A program made the translations under genes and the position numbers. DNA of 39,726 nt from Dactylosporangium sp. AC04546. Lineage in GTDB: Bacteria > Actinomycetota > Actinomycetes > Mycobacteriales > Micromonosporaceae. The stretch's first letter is position 1. Each line of letters opens with the position of its first letter. Where the stretch lies: the NCBI RefSeq assembly GCF_022095675.1, contig NZ_JAHYSG010000110.1, positions 1-39,726 on the forward strand, read 5' to 3'. The notes under the pieces were generated by a model, which did no database searches, was not told the origin of the DNA, and was given only the letters and a program-made list of their open reading frames with translations. Below are positions 24,139 to 32,831 of the stretch, in pieces.

Positions 24139-25181
24139 CTACCTGCGCAGCACCTCCTGCGTGGCCTGGACCAGCGCCATCAGGTCCTCGCTCGGGCGCT
24201 CGGGCGGCCATACGAGGCCGAATGTCAGACGCAGGCCGGTGTCGATCAGTGGCACGAAACGGACATCAGGGCGGCGGATGGTGTCGACGACCAGCTGTGG
24301 CACGGGCAGGGCGCCGCGTCCGGCCGCCACCAGGTCTATCGCCGCCAGCGGGTCGTCGACCGCCTCCGGTGCAAGTCGCAGCGGCCCGGCCGCCGCCGAC
24401 CCAGCCGCCGCCGACCGGGTCGCCGGCGACCCGGTTGCCGCGGACCGGCCCGTCGACCCGCTCGCCGACCCGCTCGCCGACCTGGTTGCCGACCTGGTTG
24501 CCGCGGGCCGGCCCGCCGACCCGCTCGTCGACCTGTTCGTCGAGCGGTCAGTTGGTGGTGTAGGAGGGGGGCGGAGGCCTCGGGGGAGCAGCAGGCTCGG
24601 CACCTGGGTCAGCGAGACGCGGGCGGCGGACGAGAGGGGGTCGGCGGAGGGTACGGCCAGGTGGGTCAGTGGGACGTGGAAGCGGGCGGAGCTCGCGCAG
24701 CCGGCGGGGAACGGGGTGTTCATCAACGCGGCCGAGGACAGGCCGTGGGTCAGCTCGTGGGTGGCCGCCTGCCAGCCGGGCGGAGCTCGACGTCGACCGC
24801 CGGTTTCCGGGTCGCCAGGCGGCGGGCTACGCGGGCGGCGAAGCCGCCGACCAGCGGGGCATAAGCGAGCCGAATGCCTGGCGTCGAGGGCACCGCGAGG
24901 CGGGCGGCCTCGGCTGTGAACGCGGCGGCCTGGTCGAGCACGGCCTCGGCGTGGTGCAGCAGGGCGCGGCCGGCGTCCGTGAGCTGGACGTCGCGGCTGG
25001 TGCGATCGAAGAGCCGCAGGCCCAGCGTGCGCTCCAGGCGGGCCACCGCCTGGCTGACCGCGGGCTGCGACATGCCCAGGCCGGCGGCCGCCCGGGAGAA
25101 CGAGCGGTGGCGGGCCACCAGCGCGAAGCACGCGATGTCGCGCAGCGGCGGGGCGTCGACCATCAGCCGAGTATCGGGCAC
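24139..25181 (-). pseudogene. LysR-type regulator, frameshifted and carrying a repeat insertion
   Basis: The N-terminal 130 residues (from about 25181 to 24785) are a good LysR start: helix-turn-helix [25 protein letters not shown] and [23 protein letters not shown]. The frame then stops at 24750. The effector domain continues in another frame from about 24785 (GWQAATHELTHGLSSAAL, FHVPLTHLAVP, LDLVAAGRGALPVPQLVVDTIRRPDVRFVPL-type) to a TAG at 24139-24141. The switch lies near the CCCGGCTGG at 24773-24785; a loss of 1 or 4 nt there would explain it. In addition, 24392-24538 is a low-complexity tandem array inside the effector domain. It is divergent from metE and might have been its MetR-like regulator. 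A sequencing error at the G run is possible. Confidence 0.75.
24392..24538. repeat. 12/15-bp tandem repeat inside the LysR gene
   Basis: Units begin GCCG or GTCG and contain GACC. 15-bp units (for example 24407-24421, 24422-24436, 24437-24451) pass into 12-bp units (24452-24463, 24464-24475, two perfect GCCGACCTGGTT copies at 24476-24499, then 24515-24526 and 24527-24538). All periods are multiples of three. On the LysR frame they give a Ser/Thr/Arg/Ala/Gly-rich stretch with no counterpart in normal LysR effector domains. Confidence 0.85.
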
Positions 25182-25248
25182 GGCGGCGGCTATTGGTGCT
25201 GCTTATCGATCGGGCGCGGGAAGGGGTGCGGCGCCCAGGATGCGCGGC

Positions 25249-27480
25249 GTGACTGATGACTTTCCTGCTTCGACCGTGCTCGGGTACCCGCGCATCGGGC
25301 CCGACCGTGAGCTGAAGCACGCGCTGGAGGGGTACTGGGACGGGCGGCTCGACCGGGCCGAGCTCGACCGCGTCGGGCGTGTGCTGCGGGCCGATACGTG
25401 GCGCCGGCTGGCGCAGCTCGGGCTGGACGGGCTGCCGTCGAACACGTTCTCGGAGTACGACCAGGTGCTCGACACGGCGGTGCTCGTCGACGCGGTGCCG
25501 GAGCGCTTCCGGGAGTGTGCCGATCCGTACTTCGCGATGGCGCGCGGGGGCGACGGGGTGGCGCCGCTGCGGATGACGAAGTGGTTCGACACCAACTACC
25601 ACTACCTCGTGCCGGAGATCGGGCCGAAGACGCGGTTCCGGCTCGTGGCCGACAAGCCGCTGGGTGAGGTGCGGGAGGCGCGCGAGCTGGGGTACGAGAC
25701 CCGGCCGGTCGTCGTGGGGCCGGTGACGTTCCTGCGGCTGGCTCAGGCGGCGCCCGGCAGTCCCGGCGGGTACGCGCCGATCGACCGGCTGGACGACCTG
25801 CTGGACGTGTACGTGCGGCTGCTGTCCGCGCTCGCCGACGCGGGGGTGGGCTGGGTGCAGCTCGACGAGCCGGTGCTGGTCACCGACGGGGGGTCGCCGG
25901 CGGTCCGGCACGCGTACCGGCGGCTGGCGGGGCATGCGCGGCGGCCGCGGCTGCTGGTGGCGTCGTACTTCGGGGACATCGCCGACGCGCTGCCGGCGCT
26001 CGCGGTGACGGCGGTGGACGCGGTGGCGCTGGACCTGACGCATGGCGTGCCGGCGAACGTGGACCTGTTGCAGGGCAAGACCGTCGTCGGTGGGGTCGTC
26101 TCGGGGCGGGAGGTGTGGCGGACGGACCTGGACTCGGCGCGGGCGCTGCTCGCCGGGGCGAACGCCGCCAGCGTGAGCACGTCGTGCTCGTTGCTGCACG
26201 TGCCGTACTCGCTGCGTGGGGAGGATGTGCTGCCGGGGCGGCTGGCGTTCGCGGAGGAGAAGGTCGCGGAGGTGGTCGAGCTGGCCCGGCTCGGGCCGAA
26301 GCCGGGGCCCGTTGCGGTCGTCCCGGCGATGGGGGCGCCGTCGGGCGCGCACGACCTGCGGGTCGACCTGCTCGAGCGGCGGGCGCGCGAGGACGGGCAG
26401 GCCCACGGCGCGACCGCCGCTGGCGAGGACGGGGCGGGCGGGGTGCCGGCGGAGCGCAGCGCGTACGAGGTCAGGGCGGCGGCGCAGCGGGATCTGGGGC
26501 TGCCGATGCTGCCGGTGACGACGATCGGATCGTTTCCGCAGACGGGGGCGTTGCGGGCGGCGCGGCGGGAAGTGGCGGCCGGGGCTCGCAGCGAGGCGGA
26601 GTACGAGGAGCTGGTGCGGGCGGAGATCCGGCGGGTCGTCGAGGTGCAGGAGCGGCTCGGGATCGACGTGCTCGTGCACGGGGAGCCGGAGCGCAACGAC
26701 ATGGTGCAGTACTTCGCCGAGCACCTCGACGGGTTCGCGGTGACCCGGAACGGGTGGGTGCAGTCGTACGGGTCGCGGTGCACGCGGCCGCCGATCCTGC
26801 ACGGCGACGTCCGCAGGAGCGCGCCGATCACGGTGCGCTGGGCGCGGTACGCGCAGTCGCTGACCGAGAAGCCGGTCAAGGGGATGCTGACCGGGCCGGT
26901 GACGATCGTGGCCTGGAGCTTCGTGCGCGACGACCTGCCGCTGCGCGACGTGACGATGCAGGTCGCCGACGCGGTGCGGGCCGAGGTGCGGGATCTGGAG
27001 GCGGCCGGCATCCGGGTGATCCAGGTCGACGAGCCCGCCTTGCGGGAGCTGCTGCCGCTGCGCCGGGAGGATCAGGCGGGCTATCTGGAGTGGGCGGTGG
27101 CGGCGTACCGGCGGGCTACCGGGGGTGCCGGCGACGCGACGCAGATCCACACGCACCTCTGCTACAGCAACGCCGACGAGGTGCTGGCCGCGATCGACGG
27201 GCTCGACGCCGACGTCACGAGCATCGAGTCGGCCCGGTCGGGCACGGCGGTGCAGGGGTTCGGGCGCGGGCTCGGGCCGGGGGTGTACGACATCCACTCG
27301 CCGCGGATTCCGGACGTCGCCGAGGTGACGGTGCGGCTGCGCAGCGCGCTGCGGCACGTGCCGGCCGAGCGGCTGTGGGTGAACCCGGACTGCGGGCTGA
27401 AGACACGCACGTACGAGCAGGTGGAGGCGGCGCTGACCAACGTCGTCGCGGCGGCGCGGAAGGTCCGCAGCGTATTGTGA
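25249..27480 (+). CDS. metE: Cobalamin-independent methionine synthase
   Basis: A 743-residue enzyme that transfers the methyl group of 5-methyltetrahydropteroyl-triglutamate to homocysteine. The N-terminal half carries [13 protein letters not shown] and [15 protein letters not shown]; the C-terminal half [33 protein letters not shown] and [10 protein letters not shown]. Zinc ligands are the His and Cys of IHTHLCYS, the Glu of TSIES and the Cys of [12 protein letters not shown] 25249 (giving VTDDFPAST) has CAGGA 8 nt upstream; ATG 25240 is an equally open alternative. Only 67 nt separate it from the divergent LysR start, so there is no room for a B12 riboswitch. The LysR gene may have been its activator. 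Confidence 0.95.
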   Translation: MTDDFPASTVLGYPRIGPDRELKHALEGYWDGRLDRAELDRVGRVLRADTWRRLAQLGLDGLPSNTFSEYDQVLDTAVLVDAVPERFRECADPYFAMARGGDGVAPLRMTKWFDTNYHYLVPEIGPKTRFRLVADKPLGEVREARELGYETRPVVVGPVTFLRLAQAAPGSPGGYAPIDRLDDLLDVYVRLLSALADAGVGWVQLDEPVLVTDGGSPAVRHAYRRLAGHARRPRLLVASYFGDIADALPALAVTAVDAVALDLTHGVPANVDLLQGKTVVGGVVSGREVWRTDLDSARALLAGANAASVSTSCSLLHVPYSLRGEDVLPGRLAFAEEKVAEVVELARLGPKPGPVAVVPAMGAPSGAHDLRVDLLERRAREDGQAHGATAAGEDGAGGVPAERSAYEVRAAAQRDLGLPMLPVTTIGSFPQTGALRAARREVAAGARSEAEYEELVRAEIRRVVEVQERLGIDVLVHGEPERNDMVQYFAEHLDGFAVTRNGWVQSYGSRCTRPPILHGDVRRSAPITVRWARYAQSLTEKPVKGMLTGPVTIVAWSFVRDDLPLRDVTMQVADAVRAEVRDLEAAGIRVIQVDEPALRELLPLRREDQAGYLEWAVAAYRRATGGAGDATQIHTHLCYSNADEVLAAIDGLDADVTSIESARSGTAVQGFGRGLGPGVYDIHSPRIPDVAEVTVRLRSALRHVPAERLWVNPDCGLKTRTYEQVEAALTNVVAAARKVRSVL

Positions 27481-27484
27481 ATAT

Positions 27485-27964
27485 ATGTCCTATCCGCCAC
27501 CCCGATACCTCGGGGAGTCCGGGGAACAGAGCGCCACCTACCGACCGGCCGACGCGCCGCCCGAGTGGACCTACGCCAACGGCAACACGGTCCACTACCT
27601 GGCGACGGGGGCCACGACCAACGGGCAGTTCGGGCTGTACCGATGGGAGATGGGGCCGCAGCCCAGCGGGCCGGAGCCACACTTCCATCGATCGATATCG
27701 GAGTCGTTCTACATCCTGCGTGGGACGATCCGGATCTACGACGGCAAGCAGTGGATCGACACGGTGCCGGGCGACTTCGTGCACGTTCCGGAGGGTGGCG
27801 CGCACGCCTTCCGCAACGAGTCCGGCGAGCCGGCATCGATGCTGCTGCACTTCGCGCCCGGAGCGCCGCGGGAGGCCTACTTCGAAGGCCTGCCCGAGCT
27901 GGGCAAGCTGACCGACGAGGAACGCGCCGCGTTCATGCTGGAGCACGACACGTTCTGGCTGTAG
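27485..27964 (+). CDS. Cupin domain-containing protein
   Basis: A 159-residue single-cupin protein. Cupin motif 1 is GPEPHFHRSISESFYILRG (62-80), with His66, His68 and Glu73 as likely metal ligands, and motif 2 is PGDFVHVPEGGAHAFRN with His107. The substrate is unknown. It starts 4 nt after the metE stop, but no Shine-Dalgarno is visible. Instead a TATTGT box (27473-27478) inside the last codons of metE lies 6 nt before the ATG, so it may have its own leaderless promoter as well as metE read-through. Confidence 0.88.
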   Translation: MSYPPPRYLGESGEQSATYRPADAPPEWTYANGNTVHYLATGATTNGQFGLYRWEMGPQPSGPEPHFHRSISESFYILRGTIRIYDGKQWIDTVPGDFVHVPEGGAHAFRNESGEPASMLLHFAPGAPREAYFEGLPELGKLTDEERAAFMLEHDTFWL

Positions 27965-27976
27965 CGGGCCTGACGG

Positions 27977-28008
27977 GGGTCACGGGGTCGTTGGCTGCCC
28001 CGTGACCC
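27977..28008. terminator. Bidirectional hairpin terminator
   Basis: A perfect 11-bp stem (GGGTCACGGGG at 27977-27987 with 27998-28008) and a 10-nt loop between the convergent cupin and membrane-protein genes. The stem includes the stop codon of the minus-strand gene (27980-27982). No U-tract. Confidence 0.6.
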
Positions 28009-28711
28009 GCGTGTACTCCTCCGGGGTGCCGATGGCCGGGCGGTTGGCGGGGTGCTCGACGTAGTGCTCGACCACCGTGCCCAGGAAGACGGGCTCGACC
28101 GCCAGGAGATCCAGCGGGATGAGGAGCCAGCCCGGGTCCGGGTGGCCGGGGCGGCGGATGCTGAGGGCGAGCTTCGGGGAGCGCACGGTCAGCGGAAGCG
28201 GCGCGGCGGGGACGCGGACCAGCTCGTCCCACGTGACCTGGCGGCGGCCGCCGGCGCGGATGGTCAGGCCCTTGGGGCTGACGATGATGCGCGGGCCGCG
28301 CAGGAGCGGGATCGCCGCCGCGGCGATGATCAGGGCCGCGGCCGTGTTGATGCCGATGCGGACGCCCAGGGGCAGGGACGGGTCGCTCTCCAGGAACAGG
28401 GTGCCGAGCAGGGCCCAGCCCATCGCCATGCGGCCCAGCCAGACCGGGGAGCCGGGGACCACGAACGCGTTCTCCCGGATGCGCAGGGCCAGCGGCTGGG
28501 TCAGCGGCCGGAAGGCGATGCCGAAGGCGACGAACGCCCCGCCCATCACGACGGCCGGCGACAGCAGGAGGATGACCGCCAGCCAGATCGGGGTGTTCTG
28601 CGGGGTGACGGCGAACTCATACGTCACGCGGAGGGCCACCAGGACCACGGCGACCGCCGCGGCCGTCAGCTTGCTGGTCAGCAAGCGGCGGTCGAGCTGG
28701 CCGGGGGTCAC
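27980..28711 (-). CDS. Membrane protein with PH-like C-terminal domain, unknown function
   Basis: A 243-residue protein with about four transmembrane helices (roughly 14-32, 41-65, 89-106 and 117-133), followed by a soluble region IIVSPKGLTIRAGGRRQVTWDELVRV (about 141-166) that looks like the first strands of a PH-like domain. This pattern is common in uncharacterised actinobacterial membrane proteins. The start is GTG. It lies 52 nt downstream of the sugar kinase gene on the same strand and may be the last gene of the 27980-32760 run. No function can be assigned. Confidence 0.78.
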   Translation of the reverse strand: MTPGQLDRRLLTSKLTAAAVAVVLVALRVTYEFAVTPQNTPIWLAVILLLSPAVVMGGAFVAFGIAFRPLTQPLALRIRENAFVVPGSPVWLGRMAMGWALLGTLFLESDPSLPLGVRIGINTAAALIIAAAAIPLLRGPRIIVSPKGLTIRAGGRRQVTWDELVRVPAAPLPLTVRSPKLALSIRRPGHPDPGWLLIPLDLLAVEPVFLGTVVEHYVEHPANRPAIGTPEEYTRVTGQPTTP

Positions 28712-28763
28712 ACCAGCCAGTCTACGAACGGGCGTCCACCTCGGCGAGCAGGCGCAACGAACC

Positions 28764-29681
28764 CTAGACGGCCAGGTCGACGAAGCGGGCGCGGAGGTCC
28801 TTCAGGGTCGGCATGGCCACGGCACCGCCGCGGGACTCGCAGACCAGGCCGGCGACGTGGACGGCGACCCGGGTCAGGACGGCCCAGCTGCCCAGGTCGG
28901 CGGGGAGGCCCTGGGTCAGGATGCCCCAGGACAGGCCCGCCATCGTGGCGTCGCCGGCGCCCGTGGCGTCGACCGGGGTGATGAGGGCGGGCGGGACGCG
29001 GACCGTGCCGGCGGCCGAGGCGACGAGCGCGCCGGCGCTGCCGATCGTCACGACGACCGCGCCGGCCCCCAGGTCCAGGAGGCGGCCGGCCGCGGACTCC
29101 GGCGACTCGCCCCACAGCGCCAGCGCGTCGGCCGACGAGAGCTTGACCAGGTCGGCCGTGGCGGCGAACTCGGCGACGACGTCGGGGTTGAGGCCGACGA
29201 TCGGGCGGACGTTGGGGTCGAAGACGCGGACGGGGCCCGGCACGGACCAGGCGCGGCGGGCGGCGGCCAGGACGGGCGGGGCGAGGAGGGCCATCGAGCC
29301 GCAGTAGAGCAGGGCGGCGCCGGCGACGAGCTCGGTGTCGACGTCGGAGGCGTCGTAGCGGGCGTGGGAGTCGCCGTAGAAGCGGAACGACGGCTCGTGG
29401 CCGTCGAAGGTCGTCACCGCCAGGGTCGTGGCCACGCCGGGGACGGTCACCGTGCCCGAGGTGCCGACGCCGACCGCGGACAGGTGGGCCAGGAGGCGGG
29501 CGCCGAACGGGTCGTCGCCGAAGGAGCCGAGGAACTGGGCGGCGGCGCCGAGGCGGGCGATGCCGACGGCGACGTTGAACGGGGCACCGCCCACGGCGGG
29601 GCGGTAGATCACCGAGTCTCCGGACGGCTCTTCGAGCAGATCGACCAACGCCTCACCGAGCACCACCGCGTAACCCGTCAC
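28764..29681 (-). CDS. PfkB family carbohydrate kinase
   Basis: A 305-residue ribokinase/PfkB-type sugar kinase. The N-terminal GEALVD and GGAPFNVAVGIARLG (31-45) bind substrate, and the C-terminal signature DATGAGDATMAG (238-249) holds the catalytic base Asp244 and the anion hole. Length and motifs fit the fructokinase-like branch, but the exact sugar is unknown. GTG at 29679-29681 (VTGYAVVLGE) is chosen because the upstream part of the open frame lies inside the ATPase gene and is not family-like. A GATACT box lies 6 nt before the start, which could mean an internal leaderless promoter. Confidence 0.92.
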   Translation of the reverse strand: MTGYAVVLGEALVDLLEEPSGDSVIYRPAVGGAPFNVAVGIARLGAAAQFLGSFGDDPFGARLLAHLSAVGVGTSGTVTVPGVATTLAVTTFDGHEPSFRFYGDSHARYDASDVDTELVAGAALLYCGSMALLAPPVLAAARRAWSVPGPVRVFDPNVRPIVGLNPDVVAEFAATADLVKLSSADALALWGESPESAAGRLLDLGAGAVVVTIGSAGALVASAAGTVRVPPALITPVDATGAGDATMAGLSWGILTQGLPADLGSWAVLTRVAVHVAGLVCESRGGAVAMPTLKDLRARFVDLAV

Positions 29682-29691
29682 CGGGCCAGTA

Positions 29692-30810
29692 TCACGGTGC
29701 CGGTCGCTGCTTGGCCAGCCACAACTCGCGGGCGAGCTCCCCCGGGCTGAGGCTGGGCGGGCCGGCGGACCGCACGAAGGAGGTGGCACCGTCCGGGCCC
29801 TTGACGGTGAACCAGCACTGCGACGGCTCCAGCACCTCGGCACCCTCGCTGGACGGCGGGACGGAGTGGGCCGTGAACAGCAGCTGCGCGCGGGCCTGGT
29901 TCAGGTCGCGGTCGCGGAGCAGGCGGAGGGCCTCGGCGGCCAGGCCGGGGTGCAGGACGGCGTCGAGGTCGTCGACCAGCAGCACGCCGCCGGCGTCGAG
30001 GGCCGGGAGGAGCTCGGCGAGCAGGTCGAGCCAGGCGATGGTGCCGTCCGACTCGACGTAGGAGCCGAGGGCCTGCGGGCCGCACCGGCCGTCGTGGACG
30101 AGCCGCACGGTGGAGGCGCTCGTGTCGACGCCGATGATGCCCAGTTCGGCCCGGGTCAGCAGCAGTGTCAGCTGGTCGGACCAGCGGGAGGCCAGGTGGT
30201 CGAGGCCGCCGACCAGCCGGGCGCCGGCCGCGATGCGGACCGGGCGGATGCCGGCCAGCCAGCGGGCGATGGGTGCCAGGCCGGGGTCCTCGGCGTCGGC
30301 GCCGAGGCCGAGGAGGGTGGTCGTGGGGTCGAGGGCGGTACACAACGTTTCCAGGCGGGCCTGGGGGAGGCTGCGCACACCCGTGCGGTCGCGCTCGAAC
30401 CAGACCCGGCGGCGGAGCTGGTCGTGGGCGTGGAGCCACTCTGCCGCGATTTCGCCCGTTTTGTAGGCGCAGCCGTAGACGTAGCGGATGCCGTCCAGGA
30501 TGAACTCGATCTCGAACCGGGTGGGCAGGATGCGGGCCGCCGGATCGAGCTGGAACGGCTCGAAGTGCTGGGTGACCTCCCGGGCGTCACTGCCGGCGGC
30601 GGCGAGCGAGCGCAGCGTGGTCAGGGCGCGCAGGACCGTGGACTTGCCGCTGGCGTTCGCGCCGAAGACGCCTACCAGCGGCGACACTCGGATCGCGGCG
30701 CCGTGCGCCAGGGACACGGAGAAGCCGGAGTAGCCGCCGTCGGACAGCAGGGTGATCTCCTGGATGTCGCGGACCGAGCGGTAGTTCTGGACACGGAACT
30801 TGAGCAGCAT
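29692..30810 (-). CDS. AAA family ATPase (AAA15/OLD-like, SMC-ABC type)
   Basis: A 372-residue ATPase with the FRVQNYRSVRD start typical of RecF/OLD/AAA15 ATPases. Walker A is GANASGKS (50-57). The signature region is SYVESDGTIAWLDLLAELLPAL, and Walker B is LLVDDLDAVLHP, with Asp in place of the usual second acidic Glu. A final LLFTAHS motif is the H-loop/switch region. Relatives occur in phage defence and abortive-infection systems, usually with a nuclease or RloB-like partner. No such partner is adjacent here, so a defence role is not supported. Start ATG is 6 nt after the asparagine synthetase stop, and it precedes the sugar kinase by 10 nt. Confidence 0.88.
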   Translation of the reverse strand: MLLKFRVQNYRSVRDIQEITLLSDGGYSGFSVSLAHGAAIRVSPLVGVFGANASGKSTVLRALTTLRSLAAAGSDAREVTQHFEPFQLDPAARILPTRFEIEFILDGIRYVYGCAYKTGEIAAEWLHAHDQLRRRVWFERDRTGVRSLPQARLETLCTALDPTTTLLGLGADAEDPGLAPIARWLAGIRPVRIAAGARLVGGLDHLASRWSDQLTLLLTRAELGIIGVDTSASTVRLVHDGRCGPQALGSYVESDGTIAWLDLLAELLPALDAGGVLLVDDLDAVLHPGLAAEALRLLRDRDLNQARAQLLFTAHSVPPSSEGAEVLEPSQCWFTVKGPDGATSFVRSAGPPSLSPGELARELWLAKQRPAP

Positions 30811-30816
30811 CGCCGC

Positions 30817-32760
30817 TCACGGTAGGTGCAACTGCTCCCGCCGACGGGCGTCCTGATCATCCTCACCAGCGAAATAACCCGGCCGCATGGTCTGCGTGAC
30901 GAACACCGCGTGCCACACGCAGAACACCAGCACGGTCCACAGCTTGCGGCTGTGGTCGGCCTCCTTCTTCCGGTGCGCGCGGAGCAGGCCGCGGACGACG
31001 TCGAGATCCAGCAGTTCGCCGGCGCCGCAGGTGTCCAGCAGGCCGTGGGCCCAGTCGTACATCTCCCCCCGCAGCCACGGCCGGATCGGCACAGGGAAGC
31101 CGAGCTTCTTGCGGTTGACGATGGCGCCGGGGACCACGCCGGCCAGGGCCCGGCGCAGCGCGGCCTTCGTCTCGTGGGAGCGCGGCGGCACCTTGAGCTC
31201 GGTGGGCAGGGTGGCCGCGACCTCGAACACGGCCCGGTCGAGGAACGGGGTGCGCAGCTGCAGCCCGTGGGCCATCGTCATGCGGTCGGCCTTGACCAGG
31301 ATGTCGCCGCGCAGCCAGGTGTAGAGGTCGATGTACTGCATCGTCGTCACGTCGTCGAGGGCGCTCGCCTCCTTGAAGACCGGCCCGGTGACGTCGGTGT
31401 GCCGGATGTCCGGCTCGTAGTGGCGCAGCAGCGCCGCCTTCTCCTCGTCGGTGAAGATGCGCGCGTTGCCGTAGTACCGCTCCTCGATCGGCGTCGTGCC
31501 GCGCTCCAGGAAGCTCTTGCCCTTCATGCCCTGCGGGATGACCCGCGAGACGGCGCGCAGGCCGCGCTGCATGGACTCGGGCAGGTGGCTGACCGTGGCA
31601 AGGGAGAGCGGCTCGCGGTAGATCGGGTAGCCGCCGAACAGCTCGTCGGCGCCGTCGCCGCCGAGGACCACGGTGACGTCACGGGCGGCCCGCTCGGCCA
31701 GGAAGTACAGCGGCACCAGCGCCGGGTCGGCGACCGGGTCGTCGAGGTGCCAGACGATGCGCGGCAGCGCATGCATGAAGTCGGCGGGTGTGACCACGGT
31801 CGCGGTGAGCGGCACGCCCAGCGCGCGGGCCGACTGCTCGGCGACGGCGATCTCGGAGAACTGCTCGTCGTCGTAACCGACCGTGTACGTGCGCAGGCGC
31901 GGGTCGACCTCGGCGGCGAGCGCGACGATCGCCGTGGAGTCGATGCCGCTGGACAGGAAGGCGCCGACGGGCGCGTCGGCCTTCAGGCTCGCGTGGACGC
32001 TGTCGCGCAGGGCCGCGGAGATCCGCTGGACGAGCGCGTCCTCGTCGGAGACGGACGACGGGCGGAACTCGAGTTGGCTGTAGCGGCGGTTGGCCAGCGG
32101 GCCGCCCGGCGTGTAGACGAACGACTCCCCCGCCCCGAGCCGGCGCACATCCGGGTGCACGGTCGCCGGCTCCGGCACGTATTGCATGGTCAGGTAGTGC
32201 TGTAACTGAGCCGTATCCACCAGCGAGCGGTCGGTCACGAACGGCAGCAGGGCCTTCTTCTCGCTGGCGAGGTACACGCCCTCGGGCCGGCTGAGCTGGT
32301 ACAGCGGCTTGATGCCGTAGGGGTCGCGCGCGCCGAACGCCCGGCGCGCCGACGAGTCCCAGATCACGAACGCGAACATGCCGCGGAGCCGGTTGACCGC
32401 GCTCGGCCCCCAGTGGTGGTAGGCGGCGACGATCACCTCCGCCTCCGACTCGGTGACGAACCGCGCGTCCCGCTGCTCGATGAGCTCGGCCCGCAGCTCG
32501 GCGGCGTTGTACACGGCGCCGTCGAACGCGATGAGGTACCGCCCGGCGCTCACGCCCAGCGGCGGGTAGGACAGCGGCTGGACGCCGCCGGCGCCGCCGG
32601 TCACGACCAGGCGGTGCACGGCGAACACGACCTCGTCGGTCGCCACCACCCGCCGGTCGTCCGGGCCACGGTGGCGCAGCAACCCCAGGGCGTCCTCGAC
32701 CGCGTCCCGGTGCGCCGCCGCGTTCCCCCGCGCGCTGACGAACGTGAGCAGTCCCGCCAT
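30817..32760 (-). CDS. asnB: Asparagine synthetase B-like protein with inactivated glutaminase site
   Basis: A 647-residue homologue of AsnB, close in layout to M. tuberculosis AsnB. The N-terminal Ntn-type glutaminase normally begins Met-Cys; here it begins MAGLL, so the nucleophile Cys is Ala2. Two other glutaminase residues also differ: the Asn of the NGxxYN motif is Asp80 (FDGAVYN), and the conserved Asp is Glu106 (SEAEVI). Arg50 is kept. The synthetase domain looks intact, with the ATP loop LSSGIDSTA and GGDGADELFGGY. It may use free ammonia or make a different amide. ATG 32758-32760 is preferred because it gives the family N-terminus. First gene of a probable four-gene run. Confidence 0.9.
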   Translation of the reverse strand: MAGLLTFVSARGNAAAHRDAVEDALGLLRHRGPDDRRVVATDEVVFAVHRLVVTGGAGGVQPLSYPPLGVSAGRYLIAFDGAVYNAAELRAELIEQRDARFVTESEAEVIVAAYHHWGPSAVNRLRGMFAFVIWDSSARRAFGARDPYGIKPLYQLSRPEGVYLASEKKALLPFVTDRSLVDTAQLQHYLTMQYVPEPATVHPDVRRLGAGESFVYTPGGPLANRRYSQLEFRPSSVSDEDALVQRISAALRDSVHASLKADAPVGAFLSSGIDSTAIVALAAEVDPRLRTYTVGYDDEQFSEIAVAEQSARALGVPLTATVVTPADFMHALPRIVWHLDDPVADPALVPLYFLAERAARDVTVVLGGDGADELFGGYPIYREPLSLATVSHLPESMQRGLRAVSRVIPQGMKGKSFLERGTTPIEERYYGNARIFTDEEKAALLRHYEPDIRHTDVTGPVFKEASALDDVTTMQYIDLYTWLRGDILVKADRMTMAHGLQLRTPFLDRAVFEVAATLPTELKVPPRSHETKAALRRALAGVVPGAIVNRKKLGFPVPIRPWLRGEMYDWAHGLLDTCGAGELLDLDVVRGLLRAHRKKEADHSRKLWTVLVFCVWHAVFVTQTMRPGYFAGEDDQDARRREQLHLP

Positions 32761-32781
32761 AGCCTGCATCCTCGCACGGGG

Positions 32782-32787
32782 TACGGT
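32782..32787 (+). promoter_or_regulatory. Candidate -10 box for the aminopeptidase P gene
   Basis: TACGGT (TANNNT) in the 71-bp divergent region between asnB and the aminopeptidase gene. Transcription from it would start near 32794 and give a leader of about 38 nt that includes the GAGGACAGG ribosome site. Confidence 0.45.
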
Positions 32788-32831
32788 CGCAGGTGGAGCA
32801 CGAATCAGCGGCGATGAGGACAGGTACAACG

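Noticed and set aside
25182..25248. Cobalamin riboswitch upstream of metE
   Set aside because: The gap to the divergent LysR gene is about 67 nt, far too short for a B12 riboswitch, and no B12-box-like sequence was noticed.
24139..27357. A 1072-codon minus-strand frame opposite metE
   Set aside because: It is the complement of metE over most of its length, His/Arg/Pro-rich, and only its last ~210 codons contain real LysR sequence.
29692..32760. Phage-defence operon around the AAA ATPase
   Set aside because: Neighbours are an AsnB-like enzyme and a sugar kinase; there is no nuclease, RloB-like, methylase or toxin gene beside it.
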